A stretch of DNA of 64,000 bases from Takakia lepidozioides. Its lineage: Eukaryota > Streptophyta > Takakiopsida > Takakiales > Takakiaceae. Position numbers and translations under genes: made by a program. Below are positions 59,340 to 64,000 of the stretch, piece after piece. Under the pieces are notes generated by a model. That model was given only the letters and a program-made list of their open reading frames with translations, was not told the DNA's origin and did not search any database. The stretch spans positions 39,229,053 to 39,293,052 of the forward strand of contig CM060732.1 in NCBI GenBank assembly GCA_030704615.1, read 5' to 3'. Positions within the stretch are counted from its first letter, which is position 1. The number at the start of each line of letters is the position of its first letter.

Positions 59340-59650
59340 ACTTTCTTCACGTGAGCACACTCACGCTTTAAGTGGTAAACGTAAGCAGAATCCTTTAAGC
59401 GTGAGCAGATTAGTGAATGAGAGCCTACAACCGAGGGAAGAAAATGACCTATTGCCATGGACAAAAATTACACTGCACGGACGCAATCTCCACCCCATCC
59501 GACGGAAGAATCCTTGCTGGGTGACGACCATATGGTACGAATGTGCGATAAAAAGCTGCCGGATGAATGGTTTTGAGATGAATGAAAAAGAATGGATGAA
59601 TGTTGGATGACTTTTGGATGAGAAATAAGCGACATAAATGAACCATGGTG
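59340..59650 (+). pseudogene. hAT transposase relic related to hAT Z
   Basis: Runs parallel to 29405-29710: GTGAGCAGATTAGTGAATG, CTATTGCCATGGACAAAAA, TACGAATGTGCGATAAAAA, GGATGAATGTTGGATGA and GTGAACCATGG appear in the same order. Shared protein-level traces (REQISE; LLPWT in an alternative frame) are too broken to be a gene. No terminal repeats of this second element were found. Confidence 0.65.
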
Positions 59651-60575
59651 CGTGTCCAGGTGCTCAGGATTAGGGTGTCGTCAATGACATCTTAATTCCC
59701 AGTACGAGTTGGCATATGACATCTTACGGAAAAACCAAAATCCCTGAATTTTTTTTCCCAAAAACATTAACCCAAAAAATTTCAACCCAAAAAACTTTCA
59801 AGGCGAAGAAGCCTTGGCGGTAAGGCGATGTGTGTGCAGGTGGCGGGGATTAAGGTGTTGTCAACGACATCTTAATTTCCAGCAAGTTTTCAAAAAATAA
59901 AATATATAAATAAATAAATCCGTTGTTTTTTTATTTACCCCGAATGTGCCAGATTAAGGTGTCGGCAATGCCATCTTAATTCCAAGCAAGTTTTCCAAAA
60001 AAAACAAAAAAACAAAAAAAAACAAAAACCGTTTTTTTTTCCCTCCCCCCCCCCCATGTGCCAGATTAAGGTGTCGTCAACGACATCTTAATTCCCAGTA
60101 CGAGTTGGCACGACAATTAATGGAAAACCAAAACCCCAAAAACAATCACCCAAAAAATTCAACCCAAAAAAATCTGATGACGAACAGCTTTGGCGGTAAG
60201 GCGGTGTGTGTGCAGGTGCTGGGGATTAAGGTGTCGTCAACGACATCTTAATTCCCAGTACGAGTTGGCACATGACAAACATGGAAAAACCAAAAACCCC
60301 CAAAAAATTCACCCAAAAAAATTGAACCCACAAAAATCTGATGGCGAACAAGCCTTGGCAGTACGGCGGTGTGTGTGCAGGTGTTGGGGATTAAGGTGTC
60401 GTCAACGACATCTTAATTCCCAGTACGAGTTGGCATATGATAGTTCATGGAAAAATCAAAAACCCCAAAAAAATTCACCCAAAAAAATCTGATGGCGAAC
60501 AAGCCTTGGCGGTAAGACGGTGTGTGCAGGTGCTGGGGATTAAGGTGTCATCAATGACATCTTAATTCCCAGTAC
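59650..60575 (+). repeat. hairpin minisatellite array, seven units
   Basis: Each unit carries the near-perfect inverted repeat TTAAGGTGTCGT-CA-ACGACATCTTAA, then TTCCCAGTACGAGTTGGCA and an A-rich stretch with CCCAAAAA words, then GGCGGTAAGGCGGTGTGTGTGCAGGTG. Hairpins lie near 59672, 59852, 59955, 60070, 60228, 60392 and 60545. The hairpin core is the same as that in the array inside hAT Z. Confidence 0.8.
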
Positions 60576-61190
60576 GGGTTTTGAGATGTTTATTTATAAA
60601 GCACGAGTTCACCTCTCTACCTTCTTTAGATTTGGGTGTGGGCATTTCTCTCAACCTTGGATACCTGGAAAAATGACAAGTAACCCTTCCTCAATCCACA
60701 AAGCAATGTGGATTCATTGTTGGCAATATACACTTCACATTGATGTGCAAGCAAGACTAGCATGGTTTAAAGGATTTCGGAGCTCGGGGGATTTCGGAGC
60801 TACTACTACAAAACAACTTTGTATTATTTCATTTATTTCATTCATCCATGTCTCGTTCATCATACAGACATTCATCCGCCATTCATCCCAGCAACATCCA
60901 TAACCGAGCTTGTGATATTGGCCACTATGCGCAGTAATAGGTCTTCTAAGTCGAGTAGGCGCCCGCGGTTATAGGTGGGCAAATGCTGAAGCGTGAGCAG
61001 ATTTCTGTTCACGGATTTTTCTGCTTGCGGGATCTGCTCACATAATAGCATCCCCCCTTCATCAGGAGTGCATGATTTTATCAATTGTGCCATTGCTGCT
61101 ACGGCTTCAAGTTGATTATCTACCCATCATGTTTCTTGTATCTATTCTTCCACAGGGAATCATAGGTATCTGGAGCTTGAAATCTGGAGC
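60576..61190. other. possible right part of the second hAT derivative
   Basis: The GTGAGCAGAT phrase returns near 60993 (AGCGTGAGCAGATTTCTG) and inverted near 61025, as at the left side of the relic. No gene recognised. Confidence 0.3.
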
Positions 61191-61194
61191 TTGT

Positions 61195-61378
61195 CCTTGA
61201 CCTTTGTGTCATGACCCATGGAGGATTTGACCGACCATCAACCTCTTGTATGTGTTGCTTGTGTCTTGTAGTCAGATAATGTTGGATTGGTCTTTGAGAA
61301 TCACCACGGTGCAGGTGAGCGGGCAGAGATTGAAACACGGCCTGCTAAGACCAAGCTGACTCTCCCAAGAACCTTGTA
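61195..61378 (+). repeat. direct repeat copy 1 (about 175 bp)
   Basis: TGTCATGACCCATGGAGGAT through AAGCTGACTCTCCCAAGAAC. It is repeated at about 61610-61790 in the same orientation with about 85-90% agreement by eye. Confidence 0.7.
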
Positions 61379-61609
61379 AACATCAGGAAGAACATCAAAT
61401 CAGGGTACTAACAGGAAGCAAGAGCCCGCATTTGCAAGATGGACAAACTTCTTTACATTGTATCTTAAGAAAACGCCACACCTTGCGATTGCAGTTGTTC
61501 CACCATCGTGAAGGATCTGCTCCATGCTGCAAATTCAGGGCCGAATATGATGAGAGGGCAAAACCGGCTGAAATAGGTCGAAGAAGAAGGTGCCCTCACC
61601 ACATTGTTC

Positions 61610-61790
61610 TTGACATAGTGTCATGACCCATGGAGGATTTGACCTCCTATCAACCCAAAATGACCTCTCTTCTGGTGTCTGTAGTCAAGTATTGTCGGAT
61701 TGGTCTTTGAGAACCACCACGGTGCAACTGAGCAGACAATGATTGAAACAACCTGCTAAGACCAAGCTGACTCTCCCAAGAACGCGGGAG
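61610..61790 (+). repeat. direct repeat copy 2
   Basis: Second copy of 61195-61378, with the sequence in the same order. The 230-bp interval between copies holds no frame, primer-binding site or polypurine tract. Confidence 0.7.
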
Positions 61791-61880
61791 AGGAGGGGAG
61801 GAAGAAGAGAGCCCGCGGGAGGGAAGGGGAGAAAGATCGCGGGGAGAAAGAAAAAAAAACAAACAAAAAGAATGATCCCG

Positions 61881-61948
61881 TAATATCCAAAATGTCCTAG
61901 TTAACTAGAAGTAGGTAATTCTTGTTAACCATGACTAAAACCATGACA
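61881..61948 (-). repeat. right arm of the 67-bp inverted repeat pair
   Basis: Reverse complement of 56426-56493 with one mismatch noticed. It includes the internal palindrome CTAGTTAACTAG. Confidence 0.8.
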
Positions 61949-61949
61949 A

Positions 61950-62380
61950 AGGAATTATGGGAGTAAAAATAAAAAAATTCGCCAGAAAGTGCCAATGGTT
62001 AAATATAGGAGCCAAAGTTTTCTTACGTGGACCTGTTCAAATGTGACACATGTTATATAGCCTCTTTTCTAACCCTGTTACCTCATTATTCTTGCCACAT
62101 GGGCGTTAAGGTAGAATTTACACGTGGCCTTTGTGACGATTTTGGGAAAATGAAAAAAAAAACACTGCCACAACCACTTCCCAGGTTTTATGTGCCCTAC
62201 AACCAGGCTTCAACTTTAGGGGCAACCTACAACCACTTGTGGCAGCTTGTGCCTTTGCGAAGCCATGGATTCTCCCTGGTACCTAGGGCCAACTTCATGT
62301 CTGGCCGTCAGGCCAGGTTATTCAAAGTTAACCGATGTTGGTGGAGGATGGCCGACTGGTGGTTGGATAATTGCTTCTAT
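61950..62380. other. no recognisable gene
   Basis: The plus-strand frame at 62027-62413 (128 codons) has no family resemblance and runs into the MULE-end repeat, so I do not call it a gene. Confidence 0.35.
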
Positions 62381-62384
62381 GTAC

Positions 62385-62475
62385 ATAGGGCCCACCCCCG
62401 AAAGGGGGTGTAGCCGCAAGGCAAAGTGGCTCTTAGTTACGCCGGTCCGGCGGCCGAAGTCTTCTCTCTCTTCGT
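62385..62475 (+). repeat. MULE-end-like fragment
   Basis: ATAGGGCCCACCCCCGAAAG then GGGTGTAGCCGCAAGGCAAA and GTGGCTCTTAGTTACGCCGG, the outer terminus of the MULE family in forward orientation. A diverged inverted scrap lies at about 62720-62775. Confidence 0.65.
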
Positions 62476-62849
62476 AAGCAATCTGGCAATCCTAGACTAC
62501 GCAGGCGAAAAATTCATATTGCAACACACATAATAATCCTTAAGGTGTTAGGGTGCTTCTCCCGTGTACAAGACGGCCCTAGTGGTTTCTTTTCCACTCT
62601 CCTTATCCTAATGCAATTTTAGGTCTTGTCCTTTTCAGACAAAACATAGAAAACCTTAGCTTTGGCCCGACAATATCATTTTCATTGGAGGTGGTTGGTG
62701 GCAGTTTACCATAGCTCTCAATAAGAGAGAGAAGAGTCCGGCCAAAGTCAGCGCACCTAGGGATTCTTAGTTACTACCTAGTGCCCTCTGTCCGGGGTGG
62801 ATGAGTCCTATTCCATCTAAAAAACAGAAAAGTACACTAAGGAAGTATA

Positions 62850-63055
62850 AATTATGGTGTCTCTTGACCCATAGCTCTTGCCTTCCGGCGGGAAGGTGGG
62901 CACTCCCTAAGGAAGTGCAAAGGTGTCTCCTCACCCAGAGCTATTGCCTTCTAGCGGAAAGGTAGGCACTCGAGACCAATCAGTAAGTTGAACCCACAAC
63001 CACTTCCAAGGGCCCATTACCACTTGCCTACAACGTGGGGCCATGCTATAGCCAC
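62850..63055 (-). mobile_element. SINE, second copy with internal duplication
   Basis: On the minus strand: GCAAGTGGTAATGGGCCC (box A region), GTGGTTGTGGGTTCAACTT (box B region), then GTGCCTACCTTTCC and AGACACC. The tail unit occurs twice (GGAAGGCAAGAGCTATGGGT and its neighbour), so this copy is longer than the one at 42.76 kb. Confidence 0.68.
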
Positions 63056-63164
63056 CTTTGTTCGCACAGCTTGTTAGATGTCCAATTTTCTTTGCTCAAT
63101 TAATTTTTGGGAACGATTCGAGTACATATTGCATATTGTCGCCTGTTTGTCATAATAGATGTAT

Positions 63165-63260
63165 CGGAGTTGGGGGGGGGGGGGGGTGCGAAGTGTAGTC
63201 CTGAGGTGAAGTGACTCTTACTTACACCGGTCTCGGCCGGAGTCTTCTCTCTCTATCAGA
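63165..63260 (+). repeat. diverged MULE-end-like fragment with poly-G
   Basis: A G run (about 63172-63186) is followed by GAGGTGAAGTGACTCTTACT, TACACCGGTCTCGGCCGG and AGTCTTCTCTCTCT, the inner part of the same terminus seen at 31.95 and 62.39 kb. Confidence 0.5.
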
Positions 63261-63840
63261 GTGGATAGGTTTTATTGGGATTTTGAAGTTAAAGGCAATG
63301 CGTGCCAGGATTACGGCTAGGATTGTTGGGGGCATGCAGGCATTTTTGTGCCTAATAACTATAAAAAAAAACAGGCTGCTTAGGCACATTTCTCAAACCA
63401 TTATCTTCACATGTGTCATCTTCATGTGCTATAAGTTTTTTGAATTAGACACATGAAAAGAGAAAAAATTGACTTTCTTAAGAATAAAAATAAAAACAAA
63501 AACCCAATGCCCATGGCCCCTTGTCCCCTATCAATAGGCCCAGCTCAATTCTCCTCCAAGCTTGAACCCAGCTGGCCCGGCCTCGTGAGACCGGACTCCA
63601 TTAGATTTTTGTACCTCCACCTTCATGAATATGATGACAATCATTGCAGGGGCCTTTGGAACTTACATGGAGCTCCCGCAAATAGATTGGGATTTGTATT
63701 GGGATTTGTAGGAAGATATTTCCGCAGGCATATGTTTGTATTGATTTTTGTTCAATGAAATTTTCATCTTATTATTTGCTCGAATTTTCAGGAATTAGGC
63801 ACTTTGGACTAGGTAGCATTCGAGACGAGCCCTGCCTATC
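63261..63840. other. no recognisable gene
   Basis: Short frames only. Plain AT-rich spacer. Confidence 0.35.
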
Positions 63841-63844
63841 GGAT

Positions 63845-63907
63845 CGGATATAGCAGGTCGCCATGACACCTCGCCGGTCGGTAGGTCCCGGCTCCCTGCT
63901 ATATCCG
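63845..63907. repeat. inverted repeat CGGATATAGCAGG / CCTGCTATATCCG
   Basis: Two 13-bp arms (63845-63857 and 63895-63907) are perfect reverse complements around a GC-rich 37-bp loop. CGGATATAGC begins again at 63991 and is cut by the window end, so a longer repeat structure may continue. Confidence 0.6.
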
Positions 63908-64000
63908 AGAGCGCAGGGGCTCCTCTCGAGCACTACCGGACATAACCGGTTTTTAGGGCAGCGAGCCAGCTTGCACGTACCTACCACCACCGGATATAGC

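Noticed and set aside
59650-60575. Regular short palindromic repeats resembling a CRISPR array
   Set aside because: Eukaryotic context, irregular and homologous spacers, and no cas-like genes; it is a hAT-associated minisatellite.
61195-61790. TRIM (miniature LTR) retrotransposon
   Set aside because: No primer-binding site, polypurine tract or target duplication was found; left as a direct repeat.
62027-62413. 128-codon plus-strand frame as a gene
   Set aside because: No motif or family likeness, and its end lies in the MULE-end repeat.

Overview
This is a piece of a large, transposon-rich plant nuclear genome. Genes are interrupted by short GT-AG introns. The conserved genes are plant-type: an ATP-dependent PEP carboxykinase, the kinetochore subunit SPC25, ribosomal protein eL42, an exostosin-like glycosyltransferase, a p32/MAM33-type mitochondrial protein and PPR-DYW relics. 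Between them lie chromovirus, MULE, hAT, LINE and SINE sequences. I cannot name the species; a land plant is safe, anything narrower is a guess.

Layout. 0-11.4 kb holds two complete minus-strand genes, SPC25 (about 2.6-5.6 kb) and PEPCK (7.2-11.4 kb, 12 exons, 675 codons). 12.7-26.5 kb is one Mutator-like (MULE) element with terminal inverted repeats of more than 250 bp and a decayed transposase gene. A 6.97-kb Ty3/gypsy chromovirus sits inside it, in what looks like a transposase intron, with 723/724-bp LTRs and a perfect 5-bp target duplication (TATTG). 27.1-31.7 kb contains three hAT-type elements head to tail, each bounded by the same 8-bp sequence GTATAAAC. 32-43 kb holds a MITE-like repeat with MULE-like ends, an intact single-exon exostosin-family gene, LINE debris, and a PPR-DYW pseudogene broken by a hAT MITE (TSD GTCTTATC). 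A SINE follows it.

44.6-48.3 kb is a second genic island. The eL42 gene (minus) and the p32/MAM33-family gene (plus) are divergent, with 342 bp between their start codons, so they probably share a promoter region. From 49 kb to the end is repeat country: a relic of the MULE terminus, a 3.5-kb two-module repeat field, several minisatellites, a PPR relic, and a hAT relic with a hairpin-forming tandem array. That array is related to the one inside the hAT at 28.3-31.7 kb. A second SINE copy and MULE-end fragments follow.

The intact host genes splice in frame throughout, so the frameshifts and stops in the transposons and PPR copies are probably real decay rather than sequencing error. I found no clearly new biological system. 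The most unusual structures are the triple hAT insertion, the MULE/chromovirus nest and the shared hairpin minisatellites.
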